NCBI GenBank assembly: GCA_050309775.1
Contig: JBNRMV010000013.1
Coordinates: 274,996-338,995, forward strand
Reading direction: 5' to 3'
Length of the DNA: 64,000 nt
Origin: DTU072 sp050309775
Lineage (GTDB): Bacteria > Bacillota > Clostridia > Christensenellales > DTU072
The position numbers and the translations under genes were made by a program. Numbering within the stretch: the first letter of the stretch is position 1; each line of letters begins with the position of its first letter. The notes below the pieces were generated by a model. The model had not been told where the DNA came from and ran no database searches. It was given only the letters and a program-made list of their open reading frames with translations. This document shows positions 10,601 through 25,600 of the stretch, in pieces.

Positions 10601-13600
10601 TTTATGTTTGCCGTACGGGAATCCGGATAGTTCAGCACGACAGAAATAGTGTTGAAATAACTGCCTGACGGCTCTGCCGGGTCTTTTGCCGCGCAATAAC
10701 TATTATATGCGCCGCCGTTGTATATCAAGGGCAAGCCTTCCCCGTCTGTTATTCTGTCGGCAATGTCAATGTTGTCAATTGTACCCTTGGATATAGTTAC
10801 GGTTATTGTGCCCGACCAACCCAGATAGTTTTCCTGCTCCAGAACATATGCGGTAATATTATATGTGCCGACATCTCGCACACCGTTTTCGCCTTGCGCA
10901 AATTCTGCCAAAACCTCATGTTTGGTAAAGGCGCCGCCGGAATAATTTATTTGTACGGGTATCTCTATGTCGTACTGATAATACCTTGCCAGTTCCTGAC
11001 CGTAAACATCTCCGTCATTGTAGCCAAAGCTATCGTCTGAATTAAACGGCACAACAAAGAAATATCTTGTAAAGCCCTCATAATAGACATAGTTGCGTAT
11101 GTTATAACCGCCCTCGTTGTCAAAACGGAAATATTCGTTTATCGGAGCTTTCTCAACGATTATGTTGGAACGGACATTGTCCAACATAATGTAGTTCTTG
11201 CCAATCTCCGCCGCAAAGGTCGCCGATATCGTATAGGTGCCTGCATCTTTGAATGAATACACTCTGACGCCGTCTTTTATCAGCGTAAGTCCGTTGAATT
11301 CCTCGTCTGCAACATCGCTGGATATTATGTTGAGCGTAAGGCTGCCTGTGCCGTCGGCGCCTGTCAACGCAATGTCCTTGCCCACAACCTGCGTTTTTAC
11401 ATTAAGCGTAAAATGCATTCCGTTATACACTATTTTGCCGCCCACAGGAGGACCGACTGTTATCCAGTTGACTGCCACTTCAAGCTGATTTATTATGCAC
11501 TCCTGCGACATTCCGCTGTTGTTTATTATGTAATTGCCTTCTATGCTATATGTGTCCGAAACGGCGTCATAAGTCACCCTATTGTCATTTATGGTGACGA
11601 CATAAACGCCTGCGTCTATATAATCCGACGGCGCCATGTTGACAGCGTCAAAGAAATTCAGCGCGAACATAACCACGCCGTCATTTGAAAGTAAGGGGTT
11701 GTTGATATCGTCGCCGACAAGCTCAATATACGCATAGGTGTAGGACTGTCCGCCGGCGGCCGTCTTTCTTTGGTAGCCGTTGTAAATAAGTTCGGTATTT
11801 ATCCAAGCGGCGTTGACATTGCGCGGCGCAATCAGATTGTCCTCAACAATGTCGTCCATATAATAATTCCGCGCGTCGCTGCCCGACAGTATAAATTCAA
11901 CCCTTGTCACCGCCGTAACATTCTTGCTGTCATAAGCCGGAGAAATTGTTATGTCGTCACCTTGGCATATCTGGTAATTCTCCACCAAATGTTCGGCAAT
12001 ATCGGTTATTTCCGAAAGGTCCTGAAGTCTGGGACGCACGACGACGGTGCCGTCATATAGCTTGCTCCAAATTATATCTGCGCTTGCCCTGAGTTCTTTT
12101 TTAAGGATTGCTCCCGTTGTTATGTCAAGCGCAATATAGTTGGCGGACACAGCGTCAAGCGGATTCAAATCCACCAGCACAAAGCTGATTGTCTTGTCGA
12201 AGGCGGCGTTCTTGTCGTTGAATTGCGCATAGTGCGACAGTTTGCTGCTGTCCGCCTCGCATATTCCGCTGAGCGTATATTCGGTATAATCGGCAGACGC
12301 GTCATAAACCTTTGTCCAAGCGGGGTCGGCGGTTGACTCGACAAAAAGCGTCTTTCTGTCAATTGTCAATACTGCGTATCTTGTCCAGTCCTCATAATTG
12401 CCTTCAATAATCGGGTTTGATGCGTCAATGACCGCCTTAATATAATATACTCCGGCATTATTCTTGCCGCTGAACTCTTCTTCATAAGTTGCCGAACCAT
12501 CAGTGTTGTAATAATAATAAATCGAAGCAAGGTCGGCTCCCAATAGCGCCACGCTTGCAGTTGGCGGCGCGTCAAGCGACATTTCAAAGAACGATGCCGA
12601 AATATAGTGAAGTTCTGCGTCATAAATTATGGTATTGCTAACAAGATACAGCGCCACTTCCGCTTTGTTCATGGTCAGCGACTGAACAAGCAAATGTGAG
12701 TTGTCCAACAAATAGTTGGTATCGTCAAACATTGCAACAACGATATACTGTCCGGCATAATAGAAATCCCTATCGGATATAAGCGTGAGGTCATCGATAA
12801 GCACGCCGTCAACAATTATGCCGCTAAGGCTGGTTCTCAGATAGTTCGCCTCGTCATAAAGCTCATAGTTGCCTATTATGTCGCCGTTGTCATAATAATA
12901 ACGCAAAGTAAGCGTTTGCGTACCTTCAAGCGCCGTCAAAGCGATGGTCGCCGTTATGGTGCCGGCCTGGCTGCCGCCGCTGTAAACAAACTCGTCATTA
13001 GCATAAGGCATATCCCAAACAAGTGTGGTCTGGTACGGGTTTATGGTAAGTTCGGCAGTCAAAGTTTTGTTTTCGTAGTTGCCGTTGCCTTGCTCAATAA
13101 TGGCTCTTATTACATAAGTTCCGGCGTCTTTGCTGCCGTTGTAAGGCAAGAATTCAGCGCCGTTTTTGCTGACTTCAAGCACAATGGGAATGTTGAGGGT
13201 GCCGCCGGCAAGCTGATAGCTAAGCGAAGTCACCAATTCATCCAACCATTCATCGGTATACGATATTCCGACATAATGCGTTCTGCTGTCATAAGTCAAA
13301 GGCGGCGGTGCCGTCATATAAAGCGTACCCAAATGCCCTTCTTCATCGTTGAAAAGCAGCTGTCCTATTGTCAGCGAAGCATGCAGCGTCACGCCATCAT
13401 AGTTTGTGTTGTCGGCAATGGAAGCCCTTACATTGTATAGACCTGCATTTATGGCGTTTATAAATTCCATATCATATTCGCCGCTTTCGCCAAGATAGTG
13501 GTAGGCTATCGGGATATACAATGTGCCGCCTGCCAAATCAAAAACCAACTGCGTCAAGGGCGCATCGTTCCATTCTTCGGCTTCGGGGTTTATGCTCAGA

Positions 13601-16600
13601 TAGTGGTAGTTCATGTCATAGAGCGTGTAGCCGTCCTCAAAATACAGCGTTCCCAGACTGTCCGGCGTAAACGACAGTTTGTTGATTGTCAGTACCGCCG
13701 TTTTTTCATAGCCCTCATAGTTGGCGCTTTCGCTGATTGACGCTCTTATGTATATCTTGCCGGCATCTCTCATGCCGCTGAACTGATTTACAAAGCTGTC
13801 TTCGGGATTGAGTTTGTAGTGATAAGACACGGCTATTGCTACATTGCCGACGCTGTCGCCAAGGTACGCCACGCCATTTTCGTCTATGATATAGTTCAGC
13901 GTATGCAACAGGCTGTCATTCCAGTTGCCGTCAAGGCTTATGCCGATATAGTGCATGCTCATGTCATAATCCAGCGTAACATCGTCAAAATACAACAAGT
14001 TCAGGTTGCCGCTTTCGCCGTTCCATTTCAGCTTATGTATTGTCAGCGTTGCGGTATCTTCCCAAGCGGTATAGTTGTCGTGTTCGGCAATGGACGCTTT
14101 TATGTTATAAATCCCCGAATCTGTTGCCGAAACAAACGGCGTACCATACGCTCCCGATTCACCCAGGAAGTAGGTATAGCTTATGTCAATGACCAAAGTA
14201 TCCTCTCCGATAACATAGGTCAGCGACGGCACATACTCATCTCGCCATTGGTTGAGGGCGCTTACACCGGCATAGTGCGCCAGCGTGTCATAAGTTATTT
14301 CGGCGCCGCCAAGATACAAACTGCCCAGCGCAGAAGTATCTGTCCATTCAAGTTTGTTTATGGTAAACAGCGCCTCATCTGTCCAACCCTCGTAGTTGCC
14401 GAAAATGTCCTCGTCTATGGTGGCTTTTATGTTATAAATACCGGCGTTTTTGGCATATTCAAAGTCCAAAGTATAGTTGCTGCTACCTGGTGCGCCGACA
14501 TAGTACTTGTACACAACGGGTATAGCAAGGTTTGCCGTCAACTCATCTGCGGCAGTCACTCCCGTTTCGTCAACCAAGTAGTACAACATATTGACTTGCT
14601 CATTGTTATAACTGTTTGTCTTGCTTATACCGACATAGTGTTTTATGCCGTCAAAATCAATGGGCGCGCTCTCATTGCCTAGGAAGTACAGCAAATCCAG
14701 ATTGCCTTCGGTGCCGTTCCAAAGAAGTTTGTTGATTGTCAGCGTTGCGGTATCAGACCAGCCGGCATAGTTTCCATATGGGTCGGCGGCAATTTCCGCG
14801 CGGATATAATATACGCCGGAATTGATTGCGCCGTTAAATTCCAAATCATAACTGCCACTGATATCCATGGTGTATTTGTATACTATCGGTACAACCAGTT
14901 CTCCGCCATTGAGTATAAGCGTGACTGCCGTTACATTTTCGTCCAACCATTCCGAACTTTCCGTAGCGCCCGTAAAGTGGGTCAAAGCGTTGTAGCGAAT
15001 GGCGCCGTCGTTTAATCTGAGGTCGCCCAACTCACCGGTGACATAAGCAAGCGGAATAATCGTCAATTGCGCAAAGGCCTGCCAGCTTTGATAATTTTCG
15101 TTGCCGTTCAAATCTATTTCGGCTTTCAGATAGTAAGTAGCGGAATTGATTGCGCCGCTGAATTCTTCCGTATAAGTCTCGCCGCCGTCAAGGCTGTAAT
15201 AATACCGTACGGCAACGGTACCGTCAGAGCCAAGCAGCGATACCGTAAGCAAAGGCACATTGCTGTACTCATCGACATAGCTGGCATAAGCGTTTCGCAA
15301 GGTCATATCATACTTAAATGTTGCGCCTTTGAAATATATTGCCGCCAGGCTGCCCTCTCCGAATACGGCTTTTTCAATAATCAGCATAGCCGTATGCTGC
15401 CAAGCCTCATAGTTGCCGCCGCCGTTTGCAACCGTTGCGGTCACATAATATATGCCTGCGTTCAGAGCGCCGCCAAAGTCGCCCATCTCCGCAGCTTCTT
15501 CTTCGCCGGATTTTTTGTAAGCATAAGTGTAGTTGATTCCAATGTCCAGAATGCCGCCGGCAAGGGTATAGCTTAAGAGCGACGGCAAAGAGTTTACCCA
15601 CTCATTGGTCTTGCTTACGCCTGTGTAATAAATCTGCGTGTCATAAACCGTCGTTTTATCCCACATATATAGCATACCCAAATGCCCGGCTGTGTCCTCG
15701 AACTTCAATGTTCCGATTTCCAGTACCGCCTCGGCGCTCCAGCCTTCATAATTTACGGTGCCTTCAATTTCGGCTATTATGTAATATGAGGCAGCGTTCA
15801 TGGCGCCTGAGAAAACATCGGTATAAACTGACGACCCGTCAAGGTTGTACTTATATAGGACGGGAATTATCAACTTATTTGAGCAGCGTGACAAACTATT
15901 GACTGTGGCATCGGTGGCGGTGTTCGTCGTGTTGACTCCGCTGAAATGCGTCCTCATGTCATACAGCACGCTGATATCGTTCAGATAAAGCTCGCCCAGG
16001 TGTCCTTCTGTATCGGTAAAGGTCAATCTCTCAATAATAACCGTGGCATTGCCCGTCCAGCCTTTGTAGTTTTCACCCTCGGGAATTGCCGCCGTAATGG
16101 AGTATGTTCCGGCGTCTGAAGTGCCGTTAAAGTCTCCGACATATACTGAATTATAGCTATATGTGTAGCTGACGGGAATAATCAAACCCAAAGCGTCATA
16201 GCTCAAAGCCGTACGCAAGTTGTCTATCCAAACATTCTCGGTGTTCACTCCGGCATAATGCGTATCGACATCATAAGGTCTTGTCGTGCCGGCAAAGTAT
16301 ATCTGACCCAAATGCCCTTCTTCGTCAATGAATTCCAGCTTCTTGATTTCAAGCACCGCCTCGCCTTGCCAAATCTCATAGTTTTGTCTTATGTCCGCAT
16401 CGGCAATGTCCGTATACGCATAAATGTAATAAACACCTGCGTTGGTTGCGCCGCTGAACACAGACCCGTATACGCTGCCGCCGTCGGTGTTGAAATAATA
16501 TTTTATGTCGGCGCTACCGTCGCCTGCCAGCAAAGCCGCCTCAAGCCTGAGTTCGTCTAGATGCTCGCCGTAGACATCGCTTACGCCGATATAGTGTTGA

Positions 16601-19600
16601 GCGCCATCATAAACCAGCGTTACGCTTTCTTTCATGAACAGTTCTCCCAAGTGTCCCTGCTCTCCCGAGAAAGCTACTTTTTGTATAATGAGAACACCCG
16701 TTAAAACAATGTCATGATAGTTGTCATTTTCGTTGTGCAATATGGCGGTTATTTCATAAGTACCTGCATTGCGGCCGCCTTCGAAAGCCAGTCCGCCGCT
16801 TATGTAACTTATGACGGCGGTGTCGCCCAGAGTCAATCCTGCCGCCAATGACATGTTCTGCGGTCTGATATTCAGGGAGAATACGGCGCTTGCAAAATCT
16901 GTCAGCTCCGTTTCACCATGTGTATTGACATTCAGGAACCAGGTATTTGTGTCATAGACCCTTGTCAAAGTATCGTCAGGCTCTTCAATGAAATAAAATG
17001 CCGTTGCGTCCTCGTCGTCCGCCGCCGCCCACATAACGGCTTTGTCAATGGTAAGTGTGGCGGAGCTGTTGAAATCGTGATAATTCTTGTTCTGTACAAG
17101 TACTGTTATTGTGTAATATCCTGCATTGACGGCGCCTGCAAAGGTTTCTCCGTCCAAAGTATACGAAATGTCGGCGTCCTCTGTGAACGCAATGTTCGTG
17201 CTGGGGCTTATGCTAAGCACAGATGACGGAGCCGTCCTTGTCACGCTTTGGGTGTTGTCGGGTGAGAGTATCGACAAATAATAAGCAGCGCCGTCATAAG
17301 TGACGCTTGCCGGCTCCAAATCCAAAGCGTACATAGTCGCCTTATTTATGATTATTTGCGCGCCGATTTGGCGTAAATAATAGTTGGTGTTGTGGTATTC
17401 GCCTTCTTTGTTGATGCGCGCCGTAACAAAGTACAAGTCAGCATTGAGCGCGCTTACTCCTACATTATCGACAGCCGAAAAATCCGTCTGCCCGGAGGTT
17501 TCGGCGGAAATTTCGTACTCAATATAAACTGTTTCGCCAAACTGAGTGACATTGCCCGTTGCCGCAAGGCTCTTTGCCGTACCGTCATATGTCGTCGTAA
17601 TGCCGTTCATCTGTATGCCCGTGATAGTGACACGCGCCACAATCATTGTATTGTTCAACTGCCGCAAATTATAGCTGCTTGCCGCGTCCCCGTTTGCTTG
17701 AATTGTCGCCGTAATTACATAATTACCTGCATTCTTTGCAGTGGTATTGTTGAAAATACCCGAACTGTGCAATTGGTCTGACCCCGGCAAATAGTACTCG
17801 TACATATAAGTAATTGACGCCGTATCGGAGGTGTTTACACCGCCTATGGACAGCGTTATTGTCGGAACAGTACTGGTGACTATGCCGGTCGGGTCTCTTG
17901 ATACGCCTATGGAATAATAGCTGTTCGTGTAGTCGTAGTGTCGGGGATTCTGGTCTTCGGCATCATATATCAGCGCCGGAAGATTCAGGTATACGCTTTC
18001 AATATCCACGCTGTTGACGACAACAGTAGCCGCTGCCAAAGTCATTGAATTGTAATTGGAGCTGGTGATAACCGCCGAAACGGTATATGTTCCGGCATAA
18101 AGTATTCTGTTGACGGCGCCGCCGCTATAAGAGTATGTATACACGACATTTGCGCTGTCCGCACCGGAAAGATATCCCGGGCTGTTCTTCGGATATATCT
18201 CAACGCTGTCAATTCTTGTAGTTCCGATAGCCGCCGCATTGACGGTGTTTATGTTTGCATAATGTACAGTTGCGTCATAATCTCTGGTATCTCCGACAAG
18301 ATAGAAAATTCCGCCGTTGACATTATTGAACATATCGGCTTTTGCTATATCAAGCGTGGCATTCAGCACTTGCTGGTTGTAATCGGCGCTTGGCCCTCCG
18401 TCAATGGTCGCCGTTATGGTTGCCACAATGTTATATGTTCCGGCATTTATGGCGCTGTTGCCCGGCAGCGTGTTTATGGTGTAGGATATGCTGATAACCG
18501 CATTGTCCAATGCATAATACTGCGTGGCGTCGCCGTCAAGCGCATTTACGGAAATGCTGTGTGAATTGCGGTTGTAAACAGTATTGAGCGCCGTAGGCAT
18601 CGTTATGTTTTGTCCCAATGAATTGAGAATGTCGGCGGCGGCAATATACAGCGTGCGTTCAATGACCAGTGTGACATAGTTGTCGGTATCGTACGCAACG
18701 GTGGCCGTTATAATATATGTGCCGCTATGCAATGCGCCGTTGTTTATGCCCGATTCAACAATCCCGTCTGCCGTAGTAATGCCGTACATTATTGACACTA
18801 TGCCGCCGGTTTGCGCTTCAATAAAGAGGCTGTCAGGCGATGCCGCTTGATTAATATACAAGTATTGAATCGTGGCATTGTACGATGTCTGTTTGTTGTC
18901 CATGGACAAATTGGTTATTTCAACAGGCGTAATCGTCAGCCGCGCATTGTATCTGGCGGCATCGGAAGTATTCGGCGCCGCATAATCAAAATAGTTCATA
19001 TGCGTCAGCGTTGCCGTCACGACATAATATGAAACGGCGCCTTCAAGCATATAAACATTTGTTGCGCTATGGCTGTCGTCGGCAAGCTCCGCAGGCGTTA
19101 TGGTGTATGCCACAGAAAGCAAGTCGCCCAAGTGACTTGTTGCGGAACTTACGGATATCGTGTGTTTTGCGCCGCTGTATGCCACAGTGAGGTCGGAAAT
19201 AGTGATATTCTTTATGGTAGCTTTTGTGATTTGCCAATCCAGCTCAATCTCCACAGCTGTCGATGAGCCGCTTTGAATGACATAGTTGTTGTTCGATATA
19301 TTGAATACGGCTGTATAATCCCCTGCGTTTGTGGCAGCAAGTCCCGAAACGCTTATGCCCAGGTTATCTCCCGACACAACGCCCGATTGCGCTATGCCGC
19401 TGACAGCCGTTATGGAATAACTTATGCTGCGCTGCTGCGCAATATATTCGGTGGAAAAACCGTTCCAATCCGCAAGAATGTCCGTTCTCCATTCTACGGC
19501 AATGCGCCGTTGCTCAATGCTCCAATTGTATGAACTCAATCCCGACAAAGCATAGTTAGTGTCGTCCTGAATATTCAGAGTCTTGCTGTACTCTCCGCTG

Positions 19601-22600
19601 TTTATGTTGCTGTAAACATAACTCATATCATAGCACTGCACAGCGCCGACATAATATGCTTCCGACGGCTCGCCGATATCCGTTATGCCCGACAGCGTTT
19701 CGCCATAAACTATGTTTTTAATTTCCAGCGTAATGACTTGCTGCGTGCTGTCATAAATATTATGGGGTCTGGCGTCCGTCCAAACAACAGTCAACATTCT
19801 TGCGGTGATGACGCCGTCATTGTAAGTAATGTTATCCTGCGAGGGCGACTGGGCTGTGCCGTCTGCGCCGAATTTGTAGTTGGCTGCGTCGCCGCCTGCG
19901 CTGAAACTATAAGTAATCGTCTTGCCCGTACCTACATTCTTGTTGTCATATGATGCAAGAATGGATACATTGTCACCGCTTATAATATCGCCGCTGTCGT
20001 ATGTGAAAGTAACCGCCGTCGTGCCGTCATATACCTTGGTGTTGGTGGAATAAGTAATTTGAATGCCTTTCTTGTATATGACTGCGTTTGTTATAGTATA
20101 AGTGTCCTCATCGCCGCCGTTTATTGCCATGGTATAGTTTGCCACAATTGACGGGTCGCCGCTGACGACAAAGGTTATTGTTCTGCCGCTGCCGACAAGC
20201 ATGGAGTCAAAACTCGCCGACACTGTCACCGGCGCGCTGGGCAATATGCTGCCTGCTGCTATTGTGTATGCCGAAAATGCCGTGCTTCTGTCATAAACTT
20301 TTGAGGTGTCGGAGGTGACGGCTATCAACTGCCGCACTATTTCCCCCAAAATGACATTGCCCACGGCGTTGTTGTCATCTATTTCTATCTCATAGCTGTT
20401 TGCGTCCGTGCCCTGCACTATGAAAGTAATATTTTTTATGCCGCTGCCTGCCGAAGCAAAACTTGCCGCAACAAAAGTGTTTGCGGTGTCAATGATACCC
20501 GTATGCACATCAAGCGCCGGGTCTATCGGGTCGATATAGTCGTACCGCGGCTCTGTTGTAAAGCCCGTATATGACAGCGTTGTGTCAAAAACCTTTGTCC
20601 ATGGAGGGTCTGCGGAATTTGTCACAATAATCTTTCGTTTATGTACTGTCAGAGTCCATTCCAGCGTTTCAACGGTACCTCCTGCATGGTCGCAAGTAGT
20701 GCCGCCTCCGGCGCTGCCTGCCACCGCAAACACAATGTGGTATGTGCCTGCGCTTGAGGTGCTTGTATTGCCTATGTATTCGCCGTAAGTGTATTTTACG
20801 CCGTTTATGTAGATTTCTATCTGGTCGGGCGTAATTCCGCTAATCTGCGGCTCAGTCCTGAAATGCTCGGCATCAAACACTTTTTCGGGAGTTTCTTGCC
20901 CATAGGTCGGCACAAATCCGCCCGGGGTTTGCGCAACAATGTATTTCAGCACATATATTTCGCCTTGCGGCAGATATTCTATCGCCGTGGCGGTGGGATT
21001 GCTGTTCGGATAAATCAAACTTGTATGCTCGTCGGGAGTGTATTTTTGTTGGAAGAAGTTCGGGTCGTCATAGCCGTCGTCAAGTTCGTCAAAGACATAG
21101 TTGCTTGCTATGGTTCCGTTTACTTCCAGTACCAGCCAATATGTGCCGGCATGGAAACCGCCGTAGTCAAGGAATGTGCCTTGATTGTCAAGCCATTGAT
21201 GCGTGGGGTCAAATGTATAAACCGGTGAAGAGCCTGCATCGTGATAATGTCCGCAGGTGCAAAGTCCGAAGTATCTATAACTGAAAGAAATTGCGTCGGG
21301 GGTGTCCTGTGCCGCTGCGGTAAAGATGTGATGCACTGTTCTATTTGCGCCCACCGAAACATATGTCACCGTCGGCGGCCAATCAACTATGCCGATTTGT
21401 GTAGCCGGACCATCCCATTGCCCAGGATTAGTTTTATAAATTCTTTGATAATATGTCCATACAAGGCTGTCATATGTAATTATGAACGGCGTTATTTCAA
21501 AATCAATATCCTCTCCGCTGTTTGTTAAGACATAGTTGTTTTCGCCGTTGAGGGTGACTTTCAGAGCGTATGTTCCCACAATGACGGCTGCAAGCTGCGT
21601 CAGATTGGTATAAAACTGAAGCGTGTCGCCTTCCACCTGATTTTGGAATGTCAATCCCAAATCGCCGATTACGATAGGCGCTGACTTGTACATTACCTGA
21701 CTGTTTGTTATTGCGGCAACAACCTCTCTTGGCACAATCTCCCATGTCGTGGAGGTTGAGGCAGGCAGCTTGTAATTGGCGTTGTTTATGGACACCGCAG
21801 AAACCGTATATTGTCCGGCGTCGGTCTGTGTTTGTCCGCTCAGCGTTATTGACGCGCTGTCGTCTGCAACCAATCCCGTTGCCGCCGCCGCGACGGACTG
21901 GCTGTTGCCGTTGTATACTGCCGAAAGCGTTGAACTGCCGTTTAATGTCCAACTTAAGCCGACTTCTTTTTTGTTTATCACCCAAGCCGCCGACAAGCCC
22001 GAAGCAGGCAGTTTGTAGTTGTTGTTGCTTTGCGATGTCACCTGCGCGGTGTATTGCGTTGCGGCATTTATGGCTGTAAATAACACTCCGTCGCTGTAAG
22101 TATCGGTTCCCGAAGATTGCGTTATGTATGTGCTTTCACCGTAAGCCGGCACAGTACCCGTAGTATTCAGCGTAAAGGTCGGAGTGTCGCCTGACATAAG
22201 GTTACCGATTGTCAATCTTACGCCGTGAGCCAGCTTGTCATAAGTCCATTCGCCGTTCGTGGGCGCGCCGTTTGTGTCATCATATTCCCAGCTTAAGCTC
22301 AACTGCCTTTGATTTATCTGCCATTCTCCGCTCAAATCGGTAGTCGGCAAACGGTAGTTGCCATTGGGGTTGACGGCAATGCTGGTAACGCTCGATTGAT
22401 ATTTTGTGGCTTTATAGTTTTCAGCAAGGAAGTCATAACTGATATATTGCAACTCGACTGTGTCCGTATATGTTGCGCCAAGGGTTTTTGACGGGGTATT
22501 CGTGCCGCCGTTGGAGTATCCCAAAACTATGCTTGCGCTGTCGGACGCCAACACATTTGAAACCGTCAAAATGACGCCGTGCAGTTTTTTGTCATAAGTC

Positions 22601-25600
22601 CACTCGCCGTTCGTGGGCGCGCCGTTTGTGGTGTCGTATGCCCAGCTGAAGCTGAGATATCTTCTTGCTATGCTGTATGTGCCTGCTCCTGTGGAGTTGA
22701 TAACATAGTTGTTTGCGCCGACATATGATGGATAGTCATGGTCTTCTGTTGCCGTTACTGCGGATATACCCGAAACCGCCGCGCTGAAACTGCCGTTGTT
22801 TATTGAAGTGAACAAAAATGCGCCATTGGTGACGGCTGAAGTCAAATCAGTGTATTCGTAATTGTTGTTTAGGCTGAATGTCAGCTCCTCATTGTCTATT
22901 ATGCCCGATACCGTCAATGTCACTCCGTGAGCAATGCCGTCGTAAGTAGTCGAGCCGTTGCCCGCCCATACCAAGTTTATGGCGGCGGCATTTATTTGCC
23001 ATGAGCCGCTGTTCGCGGGCAAAGTATAGTTTTCGTTGCCGTTGTTGAAGCTGTCTATACTGACGACGCTTGCAGAATAATTTCCTGCGGACACTGCGCC
23101 GAAGGCTTGCAGCAGTTGACCGTTTGAACCGCTATAGGTAAGCTGACTTGCGCCGCTTGAGGGCGATATGGCGTTGGTCGTGACATTGAATATTATGCTG
23201 TCAGAAGGCACAATTCCGGTAATAATCAGATTTATGCCCTGCAAGCCGCCGTTATAAGAATAAGAGCCTGTCGACCAGCTGACAGTCAGCAGTTTCGGCG
23301 TGATATACCATTCTTTGCTGATTTCTCCACTAAGCTCATAGTTCGGATTGTCTATTGAATCTATCATTGCCGTATAAACGCCTTTGTTGGTGGCGGTGTT
23401 AGTAATGCTGCCGCTGTTCACATAAGTAATTGTTATGGTGTCGCCTGCCACTCTGTTTGTGATGTTTGCATTGACGGTCTTCTGCGTGCGGTCATACTCA
23501 AAAGATGTTACTCCCCAATTTATGTTTGCGGAAGTGACAATCCTTGCGGCTATGTTCCAATCGGTCTCCACATATTGCAGTCCGTCTTCGTCAAAAGCGT
23601 AATTTGCGCTGTTTGCCGCCGACAGCGTGGCTCTTGCGGTATATTCGCCCTTGTTAATTTTGGCGTTGTTCTCATAAATCAGCAAAATGCTTTCGCCTAC
23701 AACTTCATTGCCCACAACGGCGGTGACCTGATGCGTCGAACCGTCGTAATAAATGGTGCCTGCCTGCGCAAGCGGCTGACTGTTGTAGTACCATACCGCC
23801 GTCAGCACTCTCCTTATTATGTACCAATCTTGCGATACGGTAGCCGGCAGTTTGTAGTTCTTATCGCTGACAACAGATACCGAAACGGTATATTTTGATA
23901 CATTTGTGCCTGTGTAACCTGCATATGTCAGCGTGACGGTATCTCCGCTCTCCGCATTGGTTACTTGCGGAGTTACGCTCCTTTGTTTGCCATTATAGAC
24001 CGTGCTAAAGCCGTCCCACTCATCAAGGCTGTCCCTATTCCATTGCAAGATAATTTCTTTTTGGTTTATTACATAGCTCTTTGTGTCATTCTCGGCAAGG
24101 ATATAGTAGTTTTCGGACTGTCCGAAGTTTTCGTCAACTCCGCTAATTTTTACGGTATAGCTGCCGGCGTTGGAAGTATAGGTGAAATTATAGCTGAAGT
24201 CAGTGCCGCCGTCTGTAACAAATTCAATACCGCTATGCGAATAGGTGGCTCCTGCGGAGGTTGTACCGTTGATTTCGGCAAGCATTTTTATTTCGTCACC
24301 GGCAACAATGTTGGACAGCGTTACCGTATTGCCCTGTCCAGTGCCGTTATATATAAGCGTAGGCTCGTTCCAGCTCAGCATAATGTTGCGCTTGGTTATT
24401 TCCCACTCCAGACTGCGCAAAGCCTCTGACGGCAATGCATAGTTTTGGCTGCCCGTCCCCGAAATGCTCGATACTATGGCTGTGTATGTTCCGGCATAAA
24501 TTGCCGCCCTTCTTATGTTGTTCGGGATATCCATGGCATATCCCATCGTCAGTTGCGTGCTGTCTACAAGCCCCGTTGCCGTTGCGGACACCGACCACGA
24601 ACCGCCATAATATTCAAACGGCTGGACATAATCCCATATAATGCCGATGACTTTCGGACTGATTGTCCATTCGCCTTGGTTTACGGGCAGAATATAGTTG
24701 GCACTGCCAAAATTGTCCTCCGTCAGCGAAAGGATTTTGCCGTAATAAGTTGCGGCATTCTTGGCACGGAAGTTTGCCGACAGCGTAACTGCCGTTCCCG
24801 AAGAAACAAGAGTTGAGGCGGCAGGCTGGGTGCCGTTGGTTTCGATATTGAAAGTAATGACATCTGTTCTGACTATGTTACTTATTGTCACGGTGATGCC
24901 CTGCTCGGCGGCAGAATATATAAGTCCGCTTGCAGTCGACCAGCTTACGGTCAGCGTTCTTGGCGCAATGCTCCACTCTATTTCCAGTCCGCTTGAGGGT
25001 ATGACATAGTTTGATGACGGCTGACAGCCGTTTATTTGAGCGGTATAATTTCCTGCGTTGACGGCAGAATTCTTGTAAGTTGCGTTATTTGTGTATGTGA
25101 ATGTTACGGCATCACCGCCGACAGTGTTGCCTGCCGTTGCGATCACCGTCTTGGCGCTGCCGTCATAAGTATACGGGGCTACATAATTCCAGCTTTGCAC
25201 ACTCAGCGTGCGCTTGGTTATGGTGAAGCTGCTGTCGCCCGATATCGAAAGCGTATAGTTCGATGCCGCCACGCTTGCCGTAGTTAAGCTGTTGCTTGCC
25301 GCCGTTGCGCGCACATTCCCCAAACTTATTTCGGAAACGGCATAACTGCCGGCATTTATGCTGCGGAAGGCATATGCGGCATTGCCCAACCATGTTATAC
25401 CCGATACGATTTCTGACGAGGCATATGAGTTTTGCGCAACAATGAGCGTTATTTCCTCACCGTTCAGAATGCCCGACAAAGTGGCATTTGTGCCGTACGA
25501 ATTGCCGTCATATTGCGCGCCGTCAGTACCGAAGCGGCTGAAAACCAAATTTATTGTGGCTTTGTTTATCGTCCACTGCCCCGTCACGGTTCCCGTCAGA

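Noticed and set aside
13819..14682. A 287-codon open frame on the plus strand within the giant gene, and dozens of shorter ones.
   Set aside because: They are antisense shadows of the repetitive giant gene: they have Cys/Arg/Ile-rich translations without domains and no ribosome sites, and are produced by the repeats' codon bias.
13030..16680. Regular ~330-nt periodicity that might suggest a DNA repeat or CRISPR-like array.
   Set aside because: The period follows protein repeats; the nucleotide sequences of the units are strongly diverged and there are no short identical repeats.
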